From NCBI GenBank assembly GCA_024516155.1, contig JAJJXM010000008.1, positions 496,001 through 560,000 of the forward strand: DNA of 64,000 nucleotides. The letters are read 5' to 3'. Numbering within the stretch: the stretch's first letter is position 1; the number at the start of each line of letters is the position of its first letter. The position numbers and the translations under genes were made by a program. Under the pieces are notes generated by a model. That model was not told the origin of the DNA. It did not search any database and worked only from the letters and a program-made list of their open reading frames with translations. This stretch comes from Pyronema omphalodes. Its lineage: Eukaryota; Ascomycota; Pezizomycetes; Pezizales; Pyronemataceae. Positions 38,047 to 48,500 of the stretch are shown here, one piece after another.

Positions 38047-38147
38047 TATTGCTGTGTATTGTGTATTGTTTATGTTAAACATTCAATACTCTGCTGTATC
38101 GCTGTGTATTATGTATTGTTTATGTTAAACATTCAATACTCTGCTGT
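38047..38147. repeat. 50-bp tandem duplication
   Basis: GCTGTGTATT begins at 38051 and 38101, and the full unit through ATTCAATACTCTGCTGT is repeated with only two or three differences. It ends 53 bp before a C12 run. Confidence 0.93.
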
Positions 38148-38744
38148 CCGGTGAAGATTTGCTTGTTCGGTTGGTTGTGTAATGCTCAACCCTTGGAAAT
38201 ATACCCCCCCCCCCCCATTGGCCTATTGCTGGCAGGATTATAATTCTGATATAGAAGCAACATAGAAATTGAATTGTTAACAAAGACATAAAAAGACAAG
38301 GTAACAAAGAAATAAAAAATCGAAACGGTTTGAGAAAAAAAAAAACTAAGGTATGTTGGGAGTTATTTATAATTCCATATATAGGCTTTGTGGAAGTTTT
38401 AAGATATCATGATTTTGGAAGTCGAGATATCGATAGTGGAGTGAGTATATATTAAGATACAAGTATTCGAGGCTTTTGGATTTTGAGATGCTTAGAGATG
38501 TAGATATGAATATTCTGCGCTGTGATTTATATCCCCTATCCCCATCCCCATTCTTATTCTTGTTCCTTGGGGATTTTAATAAACAGCTGGATCTACGAAT
38601 AGCTAGAAAGGACAGTCTCCATATATGGTTAATTAAAGAATGAGGATGATAAACACCCCCCAGAAAACTTTACGATGCTTTTGGTGTTGTGGATAGGTTG
38701 CTGTATATACATCAGAGTTTACTGTGTATATCATAGCTATTATA

Positions 38745-38746
<2 letters not shown>

Positions 38747-38794
<48 letters not shown>
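38747..38794. repeat. CAT trinucleotide microsatellite, 16 copies
   Basis: A perfect run of sixteen CAT triplets. It is in a non-coding context; the apparent poly-His frame is an artefact. Confidence 0.97.
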
Positions 38795-39121
38795 GTCGAC
38801 TATTTTTATTTCCGTTCCCTGGCATTCCTATTCATACTTATACCCATACCCATACCTATTCCCATTCCCCTGAAACTGATTTTTGTATATGGTATATTAT
38901 ATCATAACTGCTATATATGCCATATACCATGCTATATACTATGTATATTACAGAAACGACAGAAACGATAGAAACGATAGAAAATACAAAAAACTAAAGC
39001 ATAATAAAGAAATCCAACCTATCTGTGGTATAGTAGAACTTATAGTGGGTAGCTGTGTTCCTGTGTTGCTGGGTTACGGCCGTGGATAGGTAGATATATG
39101 CAGAGATTTGTTAACTTATTT

Positions 39122-39169
39122 ACACCTACAGTTACACCTACAGTTACACCTACAGTTACACCTACAGTT
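39122..39169. repeat. 12-bp tandem repeat ACACCTACAGTT, 4 copies
   Basis: Four perfect head-to-tail copies. Confidence 0.95.
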
Positions 39170-39440
39170 TCCCACTACTACATATTATATTGCTACGGTT
39201 TTTGTTATCTACCTATATAACTATATATTCGGGATTTCTGGATACTGGACTCTTACATATTCCGTATGCAGCAAATATACGTAATTCCCTTCCATTTCCT
39301 CCATTTCCAGAACTTCCTCCATTTCCAGAACTTCCAGGATCTGGTTTTTTAACAGAAAATTTATACCGTAATATATAGATACAGTAACTAATAACTGTAT
39401 AAATAAAATAATCGTCATGGATATAGCTATAGCTTGACTT

Positions 39441-39570
39441 AACCCATCCATCCAAACCCCGTAACCCATCCAAACCCCGTAAACCATCCAAACCATCCAA
39501 ACCCCGTAAACCCATCCATCCAAACTATCCAAACCATCCAAACCCCGTAAACCCCGTAAACCACGTAAAC
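39441..39570. repeat. Compound minisatellite of AACCCATCC and AACCCCGT words
   Basis: About 130 bp of AACC-starting units (AACCCATCC, AAACCCCGT, AAACCATCC) in irregular order. The C-rich strand is on top. Confidence 0.9.
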
Positions 39571-39770
39571 TCAGAGTATACACCCCCAATCATAGGCAGT
39601 AGTTTATGGTGTATCCTTGTGTATGCTTATATTCCTATCTACAACCATAATGGTCCTGTATACATACACCCCAGATTGCGAGGTGCGAGCCAGGTGCGAG
39701 GTGCGAGAACCAGCTGCGATGTATGTATTTATGTAATACACTAACCAGCTACATAGAGCCCGGGATATGG

Positions 39771-39968
39771 TAGGGGTTATGGGGTTAGGGGGTTATGGGG
39801 TTAGGGGGTTATGGGGTTAGGGGTTATGGGGTTATGGGGTTATGGGGTTATGGGGTTATGGGGTTATGGGGTTATGGGGTTATGGGGTTATGGGGTTATG
39901 GGGTTATGGGGTTATGGGGTTATGGGGTTATGGGGTTATGGGGTTATGGGGTTACGGGGTTATGGGGT
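39771..39968. repeat. TTATGGGG minisatellite, about 24 copies
   Basis: An 8-bp unit TTATGGGG in about 24 head-to-tail copies. The first few alternate with TTAGGGGG and TTAGGGG, and one late copy reads TTACGGGG. Four G per unit at regular spacing makes the plus strand a candidate for G-quadruplex formation. It is followed by a GTGCTGG/GTGCTGT repeat to about 40010. Confidence 0.96.
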
Positions 39969-40153
39969 GCTGTGCTGTGTGCTGTGTGCTGGGTGCTGGG
40001 TGCTGGGTGCTGTGTGCCTGTGTAGCTGTGCTGTGAATATATCGGATATATCGTATCGGATATATATATATAACGGTATAACTAACGGTATAACTATCTA
40101 TGGTTATTGTATGGTTATTGTATGTATGGCTATGTGAATGGAGATGGATGTAT

Positions 40154-40320
40154 GGAGAGGGAGAGGGAGAGGGAGAGGGAGAGGGAGAGGAGAGGGAGAG
40201 GGAGAGGGAGAGGGAGAGGGAGAGGAGAGGGAGGAGAGGAGAGGGAGAGGGAGAGGGAGAGGGAGAGGGAGAGGGAGAGGGAGAGGGAGAGGGAGAGGGA
40301 GAGGGAGATGGAGATGGAGA
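40154..40320. repeat. GGGAGA purine tract
   Basis: About 165 bp of GGGAGA hexamers, with a few GGAGA slips, drifting to GGAGAT at the right. It is pure purine on the plus strand except near the ends, so triplex (H-DNA) formation is possible. It is followed by GACA-type repeats (40340-40490). Confidence 0.95.
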
Positions 40321-40935
40321 TGTGGATGATTACTGATGATACTGACGGACAGATATGGACAGACACGAGCAGACAGACAATACTGACAATACGGGCAGAC
40401 ACGGGCAGACAGACAATACAGATAGATAGCAAGTCAATGATGAAATAATGAAACGATGACAGACAGACAGACAGACCGACAGACCGGGCAAGGTAGGGTA
40501 TATCAGGGTAAAATCAGTTCAGTAGAAATATCAATAAGCGAGGGGATATTTTTGAATCAATGATCAATCATTATTATGTTGCTTTATGCCTTTTTTTTTT
40601 TTTGGGGTGGGAGGGGGGGGGGGGGGGGGGGGGGTTGGAGTTTTTGAGGTTGGTTTGGAGAATTGGAGGATCTATTTTTTTATTTTTTTATATTTTTATA
40701 TTTTTTTTTTTTGGGAGGGGAATATTGGATTGGATTGGATTTGATTGTTGGGGGGAGAGCAGGGGTTTTTTTGTTGGTTTTTGGGAAGATAAATTGTGGG
40801 GAAAAGAATTATTAAAGGTTTATCGTGATGATGATGATGATTTTTTTTTTTACATACATAGCTGAATTATTGGAAATTAAGTATCGGCCGGCTGGTTGGG
40901 CTGTTGTTTTTGTAAAAAAAAAGGTTTGTATTATG

Positions 40936-41046
40936 TGTGTCTTATGTGTCTTATGTGTCTTAGTGTCTCAATGTCTCAGTGTCTCAGTGTCTCAGTGTCT
41001 CAATGTCTCAGTGTCTCAGTGTCTCAGTGTCACGGTGTCACAGTGT
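40936..41046. repeat. 10-bp GTGTCTCA(A/G)T tandem repeat
   Basis: About ten copies of a 10-bp unit, starting as GTGTCTTAT and becoming GTGTCTCAGT. It is followed to about 41145 by related CCCATG/TTCCTATG words. Confidence 0.93.
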
Positions 41047-41315
41047 TCATATGCCCATGTCCCACGTCCCACGTCCCATGTTCCTATGCCCCTATGCCCC
41101 CATGCCCCCATGCTCTTATGTTCCCATGTTCCTATGTTCCTATGTTCGTCACCTTGTCACCTCGTCACCTCGTCACCCTGGGGGAAGGTTTTTGGTATGC
41201 TAGATGTTGCACAATTTCAATGCGGGTGGGCAAGACAGGACAGGACATGCATGCACTCAATTGACATTTGAAGGGGCAGTAAAGAAATGGTGGCAATAAA
41301 CGATCAGTCCAAGGC

Positions 41316-41349
41316 TGTCTTGTCTTGTCTTGTCTTGTCTTGTCTTGTC
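41316..41349. repeat. TGTCT pentanucleotide repeat
   Basis: Seven head-to-tail copies of the TGTCT/GTCTT pentamer. Confidence 0.95.
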
Positions 41350-41682
41350 AGTCAGTGACCTTGTTAAAACCTTGCAGAAATGTGGCTTGCTCTAATGTGT
41401 TTGTAGTGTTAGTACCCGCAGCATAACACCACCTTTTTTTTTTTTTTTTGCCTTTTTCCTTTTGCCTTTTGCTGCGCTTTCGTAGGACAGTCGGTTTGGT
41501 TAGCAGACAGGAGCAGCAGTGGAATAGAGTACAGAAAGGTAAAAAAGCATAGACAAGACAGGGCAGGGCAGGGCAATCAGGTTGGGACTGGTCAGCATAG
41601 ACAGCAGCATAGACAGCATAGATAGATAGATAGTACAGGATAGGATAGGATAGGATAGGACAGACCAGCACCAGCATAGACA

Positions 41683-41735
41683 GGATTGGATTGGATTGGA
41701 TTGGATGGGATTGGACTGGATTGGATTGGATTGGA
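41683..41735. repeat. GGATT pentanucleotide repeat
   Basis: About ten copies of GGATT with GGACT and GGATG variants. The preceding 41631-41660 is a GGATA array. Confidence 0.93.
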
Positions 41736-41794
41736 CTCCTTGACTGCCCGGAAGAAAATAAGGGCCATCCATCCATCAGCAAGCATCCCGTCCA

Positions 41795-41990
41795 TGCCAC
41801 CAGCACCAGCACCAGGAGCAGGAGCGAGCAGCAGCAGCAGAAGCAGAAGCAGGAGCAGGAGCAGGAGCAGGAGCAGCAACCAGCAACCACCACCAGCAGG
41901 AGCAGCAGCACCACCACCTACCAGCAGCAGCAGCACCACCACCACCACCACTACCACCACTACCACCACCACCACCAGCAGCACCCAACA
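41795..41990. repeat. Mixed CAG/CCA/AGG triplet tract
   Basis: About 200 bp dominated by CAGCAG, CAGGAG and CCACCA triplets. Long frames on both strands (Ser/Gln/Thr-rich, Gly/Val/Leu-rich) are composition artefacts and not evidence of a protein. Confidence 0.9.
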
Positions 41991-43366
41991 CACCGAGCAA
42001 GCATCCATTGTTTTGCAGGTACCAGCCATACAACATCGGCTAGTAACACGCAAAAACATCCCATCCACCTCTCCCCCCCTCCCCTCCCCCCAAGCATCAG
42101 CAGTAGTATCAGTATCAGTAGCAGCAGCAGAAGCAGCAGCAGCACGCACCTCGCCAGGTGAACGAGCAAAAAAAAATAAAATAAAAAAATATACGATTAA
42201 TTGACCGTCTCCGCGGCTGGGTCGAACGAAACAAGATATTAACAAGTTGCATACGTACGAACGATATACAATAGACTCTGGCTTGCATACGATACGATAC
42301 GATACCATACGATACTTCTTCTCACTTATACACACAATCCTCTCAATTATACACAAAACATTCTCGCTTTTGCACACTATTCTTATTTTGAGATACACCA
42401 TCTTCACTCTTACATACACATCGGCCTCTCTTTTTAGATCCTACTCACTCCCTTTCGAGCTTCTCCACCACCGCTGTAACCAACTCCCACTCTCCTTCTC
42501 CTTCTCTTCCAACTCCCTCTTCAACTCCCACTTCTCACTCCACCTCCACCTCCTCCTCCTCTCCAAGGCCAGGCCACCACCACCACCACCACACGGCCAC
42601 ACTCCCCACCAGGCCACACTCCCCACCAGGCCACACCACCCCCCTCACCCCCCCCTCCCTCCCACCCTCCCCCCCAACGAGGCCGACCTTAAAATTCGAG
42701 AGGTATTTATTGTCGATTTCCCCCCGTCGGCGATAACCCACACACCTGTCATCAACTACGCCACCCACGACTACTACCTAACCCATACAACCACCCTTAC
42801 CTCCCACACACCACCGATTCCTCCACCCGCGCACGCAAAGCCAACAAAGACTTTAAATAAGTCCAACTCCGTCCGCCTGAGTTACCGAGACACCAGGAAG
42901 CCCGACCTTCCCCCCCCCCCCCCCCCCACTCGAAGCTTCAAGCAACCAAATAAAACCCGTTAGCCTAGTAAAAGTCGTAATAGACTTTGAAAGTTAGCGA
43001 CGCGCATCCTGAAGAATTCGGTTTCGATCAGGAGCAAGTGTTTGCGTTAGTGGGTACGTTGCCGTTCACCCTCCTTCAAACCCTGGCAAGCCTTATCAAT
43101 CCCCACACCCCCCCCCCCCCCCCCCCCCCCCAGCAAACATCCAGCACAACTCCAAGTTTAACATCGGCTGACGACATGTGAAAATTTTAGTTGAGCAGAA
43201 CAAGAGGATAACCAATATATCTAAAGAGTTGTTGCCAACAAAACGGAGCTGATGATCTTTTGAATAATCACGAAACCCAACAAGAAACATTCACTACACT
43301 ATTACTACTACTCTACCTTACTACTACTACTACCTTTCGCTAGAATTCCATCCAACATCAATCAAC

Positions 43367-45571
43367 ATGCCATACACTCCCCCAGCACAGTCACCAGGCG
43401 CGACTCCGAGCTCAAGTCGGTCTTCTTCCTTTTCAAACCATGATCCACGATCTCGTTCGACATTGAATCTTCTCGACTCAAACAACCCCCCGCGATCAGC
43501 GACATATCTTCACAAACATCGGAGGTCATCTTCTGGAACGTTACCACCTTTTCAAACCCCCGTGCAACAGGAATACACCCACACCCCTCCAGTAAGGCCA
43601 AGAGCTGCAACCGTACCCAACGTTGTCGACCCACGAAACAATGGAAGCATACATATGTCACCACCCCCCGTCGACAACGGTTTACTACCAATGCCAACTG
43701 GTGCCATGATGTCACCACCGGACTCCCAACAAAACTCGAGCGATGAGGAAGACAGCAGCATGCGGAGGGGTCGGGATCTTGGTCAGTTGGAAGATGAGTT
43801 GAAGGAGGCGATCATGAAGTTACCACAGCAGAGATTTCCTTCACCGGAAAGACAGGAGGCGGCAGTTGAGGTGCAGGTTGGAAGAAGTCGCGTTTCGCAC
43901 CAGAGGACACGGTCGGAGCCCATGCTTATTGACATTGCTGTACGACCAAGGAGTGGAAGCCACAGCAGCAGCATCAGTGATATTGAGGATGATGCTTACC
44001 GAATAGCACCGGCCATGATTCGGAAGAAGAGTGGAGAGGTTGTCAAATCGTCGCTAAAGTCACCGGGAAGATCACGACCGACTTCCGTGCCGTCTACCCC
44101 GACCTTCCCAAAGAACGTCCACTTTGACAACTCGAGGATCGAACACGTACGGCATTTCTTGCATTCGGAGAAACCTTCGGCTGTTAGCGTCGGATCATCT
44201 CCCGTAGAGGGAGTGTACGATGCAGAGTCGGAATATCCTTTCGGTTGCGATGATGAGCCAACGTATGATATTATTATGCCAAACATGCCCAAGGATATGG
44301 AGTCGAGGAAAGGTTTGCCCGTCTGGTTGGCGAAATGCTGCCTGTCCACAGACAAGAAGAACCTTATCGGTACAGTGGGAGTCGCCAATTTTGCCTTCCA
44401 GAAGCACGTGGTTGCTCGCTTTACTTTCGACTATTGGCAGACAGTCTCTGAGGTGTCCGCGGAGTACAGCAGCGACGTCAGGAGGCGGGAGCGTGATGAT
44501 GGAGCTGATCGGTTCGTCTTTAAGATTAAGTTGGCGGAGCAGGCGAATTTGGAAAACAAGACCCTGTTCTTTTGTGTACGATATAACACGAATGGTCAGG
44601 AGTATTGGGACAACAATGACGGCGTTAACTTCCAAGTCGACTTTAAGAGGACGGAACCTGCCTCACGGGGTCCGTCACGCTCATCACTCTCATCCCTTCC
44701 CCGGTCGCGACCCGGCATGCCGTCAGCAAGACCTCGCTCAATGCCGACCATGGAACAGTATGAGATGATGGGCAACGATTTCTTCAACCACATGAAGGGA
44801 AGCGATCGGTCGGCCAAAGTCAAGCCCCCCGCGGGTGACGAGGAAGCTGCATTGCCAACACGTCGAGCAAATCCGTCTGGCAATGCCTTTGGAGCGCGCT
44901 ATGACTTTAGGGCATCCTTCAATGCGACCGTCTCTTCAAGAGGAGCGAACCAAAAGGTTCCTACTTTTGATGTCTCGGATTCTTCCTCCCCAACCGAATC
45001 TTACTTTAACCTTCCCCCTCCTGCTTTGATGCATATCGCCGCGGAGCTTTCTTCAACCACCCCACCCGTCTCTCCTTCTATCAGTGGTGCGGGCCCTCCA
45101 GAGGTCTTTGGTACCGATAACTTCTGGTCCTACGAGGAGGGTAACAATAAGCATCCTTCGATTGAAAGTCCTTCTTATCGGGAGTTGCTTGACAACTACT
45201 GCTTTGTGAGTTCTACCTCTCCATCCCGCTTGGATTCCCTCACTAACAAAGTACAGTTTGGATCTGCCAAGGCCACCAACAACAAAGTCCCTCCCAAGCC
45301 GGAACCCAAGAGGGACTCGGCTCGTGACTCGGCGGAAAAGATTAAAGAATCCCTTCAGATTTTATTACCTACAGCAAATATCGAGCGATCAGGAAGCCCT
45401 GTTGTCGGATACCTTTCTAGCCCTACTACTCAGACTTTGAATGTCCCTTCGCAGAAGACCTCGGGGAATGCAAGTCCGATTCCCTTGAACTATGCGGGTT
45501 ACCATCATAGGAGAAGAGGTTCGGGAGCTTTTAGATTCGATGCTACTCATGCTACTACTGCCATCTGCTAG
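43367..45571 (+). CDS. GAC1-type PP1 glycogen-targeting regulatory subunit
   Basis: A regulatory subunit expected to bind the Glc7/PP1 catalytic phosphatase and bring it to glycogen, activating glycogen synthase. The coding join 43367-45205 plus 45257-45571 gives 717 residues. The 51-nt intron 45206-45256 (GTGAGT donor, CTAAC branch, ACAG acceptor) is in frame, so an unspliced frame also looks open. Residues 1-215 are Ser/Pro-rich and disordered. RKKSGEVVKSSLKSP (219-233) and KNVHFD (249-254) are the PP1-docking region, the latter an RVxF-class motif. A CBM21 carbohydrate-binding domain spans about 320-428 (ARFTFDYWQTVSEV, FKIKL, CVRYNTNGQEYWDNNDGVNF). A C-terminal SYRELLDNYCF motif immediately precedes the intron. 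The ATG context ATCAACATG is favourable and no other ATG fits. The homology is clear; the symbol is left blank because fungi have several members (Gac1, Pig1, Pig2). Confidence 0.92.
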   Translation: MPYTPPAQSPGATPSSSRSSSFSNHDPRSRSTLNLLDSNNPPRSATYLHKHRRSSSGTLPPFQTPVQQEYTHTPPVRPRAATVPNVVDPRNNGSIHMSPPPVDNGLLPMPTGAMMSPPDSQQNSSDEEDSSMRRGRDLGQLEDELKEAIMKLPQQRFPSPERQEAAVEVQVGRSRVSHQRTRSEPMLIDIAVRPRSGSHSSSISDIEDDAYRIAPAMIRKKSGEVVKSSLKSPGRSRPTSVPSTPTFPKNVHFDNSRIEHVRHFLHSEKPSAVSVGSSPVEGVYDAESEYPFGCDDEPTYDIIMPNMPKDMESRKGLPVWLAKCCLSTDKKNLIGTVGVANFAFQKHVVARFTFDYWQTVSEVSAEYSSDVRRRERDDGADRFVFKIKLAEQANLENKTLFFCVRYNTNGQEYWDNNDGVNFQVDFKRTEPASRGPSRSSLSSLPRSRPGMPSARPRSMPTMEQYEMMGNDFFNHMKGSDRSAKVKPPAGDEEAALPTRRANPSGNAFGARYDFRASFNATVSSRGANQKVPTFDVSDSSSPTESYFNLPPPALMHIAAELSSTTPPVSPSISGAGPPEVFGTDNFWSYEEGNNKHPSIESPSYRELLDNYCFVSSTSPSRLDSLTNKVQFGSAKATNNKVPPKPEPKRDSARDSAEKIKESLQILLPTANIERSGSPVVGYLSSPTTQTLNVPSQKTSGNASPIPLNYAGYHHRRRGSGAFRFDATHATTAIC

Positions 45572-48500
45572 CTTCCGGGCAAGAATGGGCAGGAAGAATT
45601 GGACTGTCGCTACAGTGAGGATTAAAGTTGGCGATACGATGCGATACGATAACTACTACCACACACCATCATGATCATCACTACCACAGAGTATGTACAC
45701 ACACAACCACAACATCACAGATATATGCTTGGCGTACCTTTGCTCGGACCCTTGCGATCTGCCTTCTTTCTCTTTTTCACCTTTCTTTTTTTCTTTTTGA
45801 CCATCATCAACAAGCAACACCAACTGCCACTACTATCGACAACTCTGGACAACAATGAGGGCATTCATATCTTTGTGTTGTCTTTTTTTTTATATCTGAG
45901 ATTTTTTGAGATATCAACATATCATACAACAAAATTTACTTTTTGGAAACGATGCATTGTAATTTTTTTTTGAAAGCACTTTTTTACCTTTTCTTTTGTT
46001 ATTGATTGGGATGAAGCTAAAGCAAGCTGGTGGGGATATGGTTTTTTATGGTTCATGGTTTTTTGTTTTTTTAAGCAATGTTGGAGCAAGTGGCGAGGGC
46101 GAGACAAAAGGATGGTTAGGACAAAGGGGCTCGCCACGAGAAGTGGTTGGGAGCGACCGGGAGTAAAGAGAGGATTCAGCGCACCGCAATCAGTTGTATC
46201 AATCTAAGCTGGCGACCGAGAGAAGAACTTAAAAATGGTTGCGGGTGGCGGCAGAATTGGGCGATGGACGGGGGGATTAACAAACACTACTTTTGTTTTT
46301 TGTTTCTTTTCTGTTTTTTGCGCGGTTCTGTTTTTTTGCGAGTCGGTTTTTTGTTCTGAAAAAAGCGGGTTTGATAACTTTTTTGATTATTGTTTTTTGG
46401 CTTTTCCACGCATTATGGGTTTACGGCTTTTTTTGTTTTTGTTTTTTTTTGCTTTGCTTTGCGATAAGTTTTTCTTAGGTGCGTACGAGTACTTTGATTT
46501 TTTTCGATTACGGGTGTTCTTGCTGTCTTGATTATTATTGTTTTGAATTTTTCTTTTTTTATTATGAATGAAAGGAAGGGGGTCCGAGAAGCAAATGATC
46601 ATGTTTAAATACACAAAGGAAGGTGATGCATCTTTTTTGTACACCAAACCGATTTTTTTTTCTTTCATTATTGAGATAGGAATACTACTTGATTGGGGAT
46701 TTTTTTGAGAATTTCTCTTGTTTTACATAAAGCTAGATTGAAGATCTTTTTTGAGAGAGAGATTCGTTGAAAATGTCGTGAGGTTTGTGTGCTGAAAAGT
46801 AAACTGTGTGAGTGAAGGCGATACGATGTGATGATGATGATGATGGTGTTGGATTGATAGTGACGAGGAGTCCGGGTGCCGGCGTGCGGCGTGCGGCGTG
46901 ATGGGGATGCTGCGGTGATATGGAATATTTCCTGGTGAGTTTACCTTTTTGTTTTCTGTTGTGATGCAGTGGGGATATAATGGAGTGGGTTCGTTTATTA
47001 TATATGGAAAACGTGGTTGGAGGTTATTGGAGGGTTGGAGGGTTGGAGTATGGTAAATTAAGGGTTATGGATGCTGTGGATGCTGTGGTTCTGTCGTGCT
47101 TTTTGGAAAAGGAGAGGTGCTGGTGCTGGTGCTGGTGGCGGTGGATGGAGGATGGGGGGGGGGGGGGGATGTTGTAGTTACTGTTCATAATGTAACCGTA
47201 ATGTAACGATGAAGAAAATTAACTGCTGACTGGTGACTGGTGACTGGTGACTGGTGACTGCTGACTGGTGGTGATGATGAAGGGGATTTTGTAGTGTTTA
47301 CAAAGAAGAAATGAAGGTGTTGGTTATTATAAATTTTTTTTTCGGGGGGTTTTTAAAAAAAATAAAATGGAATGGAAAGGAATGGAATGGAATAGAATGG
47401 AATGGAAAGGGGAAGGGGGGGGGGAATAGAGATTATTATCATAAATTTTTTTTTTCTTCCGGGTATTGAGAAGATAAGATATATAGATAGATATAGGATA
47501 TGTTGAATTATTTGGTTGCGTGTTATGTTTATGAAACACTAAACAAACAAACAAACAAAAAAAAAAACAGGTTTAAAAAGAATAATACGTTACAAATGTG
47601 ATATTTAAAAAAAAAAACTTCCTTATATCGGAAGAGGAACTGTGTATGTTTGTGTAATGTATATGCTATAGTTTATGTGTTATATTTTTAATCACGGTAA
47701 ATATAGATCCTTATGGGGCGTAGAGTCATATAAGCACAGAAGCGTGGGAATGTGGTCAACATAAATATACATATATAAAATCAGTATAAATATAATAAAA
47801 GTATCATTAGTATAGAGGAAAATTTAGAATCATATAACGGAATCATTTTATGGCTGAAATAAAATCTTATCCAAGAATTATGATGATGGGTTGGTAATAG
47901 TCTCACCACTCGATCCACATCACTACTAGCCATCATAATAAAGAAAATAAAATCATTCACAAACACTGATCATGGAACTCATAAATAAACACAAGCAACC
48001 CCCGTTCCTTTCACCTTCGTTCCTTTGATCCTTTGATCCTTCTTGGTACCTATGTACAACTGGTAACGAAAACTTACATCTAGGTGCTTTACTCCTTATC
48101 AACACCATTCTTTCTTTGATCTTTGATCTTCTATCTTTTATCTTTTATCTTTTTTTTTATCAAGCTCTTAGCAGATATTTTAGTACCCATAAGCCCGCTG
48201 CATAAGAAATCTGGGCAAGAAGAGCGGGGTAATAACTACCGAGATTTTTTCCTCCTCGGGCCCCAATATGGTCTTCCTCGCCCCCGCCCCCGCCCCCGCC
48301 CCCCCCGCCGCCTTATGGAAGAAGCTTTTTGATGTATAAGCAAGGCTAGACTGGAAAATTTAAAAGACTAGGATATCGGTATGGCCCTAGGTATGTATGT
48401 AGGAATGGGAGGGTTACTTAGGTTACATATCTGCGGGTTACCGTTCGTGACATATGCACTGTTATGCGGGAGATCTATTTGTTAGGTTTGATCTGGCTTG

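Larger units (their letters stand above)
34487..43366. other. Gene-free, satellite-rich upstream flank of the GAC1-like gene
   Basis: Nearly 9 kb without a supportable gene. It carries many unrelated short arrays, the clearest listed separately, plus homopolymer runs: G14 near 35196, G16 near 37744, C12 near 38205, a G22 run near 40615, C16 near 42910 and C22 near 43108. The part next to the gene (42.2-43.36 kb) is pyrimidine-rich and includes direct CTACTACTAC just before the start codon; part may be a long 5' leader. No TATA or operator can be assigned. Confidence 0.7.

Noticed and set aside
39795..40137. Gly/Trp/Tyr-rich repeat protein (MGLWGYGV type)
   Set aside because: All three frames give the same kind of periodic peptide from the TTATGGGG array, so it reflects DNA repetition only.
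41592..42419. A 275-codon minus-strand frame and overlapping plus-strand frames
   Set aside because: Composition is driven by CAG/CCA triplet and GGATT repeats; no domain, no introns, and both strands are open over the same stretch.
42987..43181. Possible upstream open frame before the GAC1-like gene
   Set aside because: It begins with TTG rather than ATG and runs through a C22 homopolymer, so it is not a credible upstream frame.
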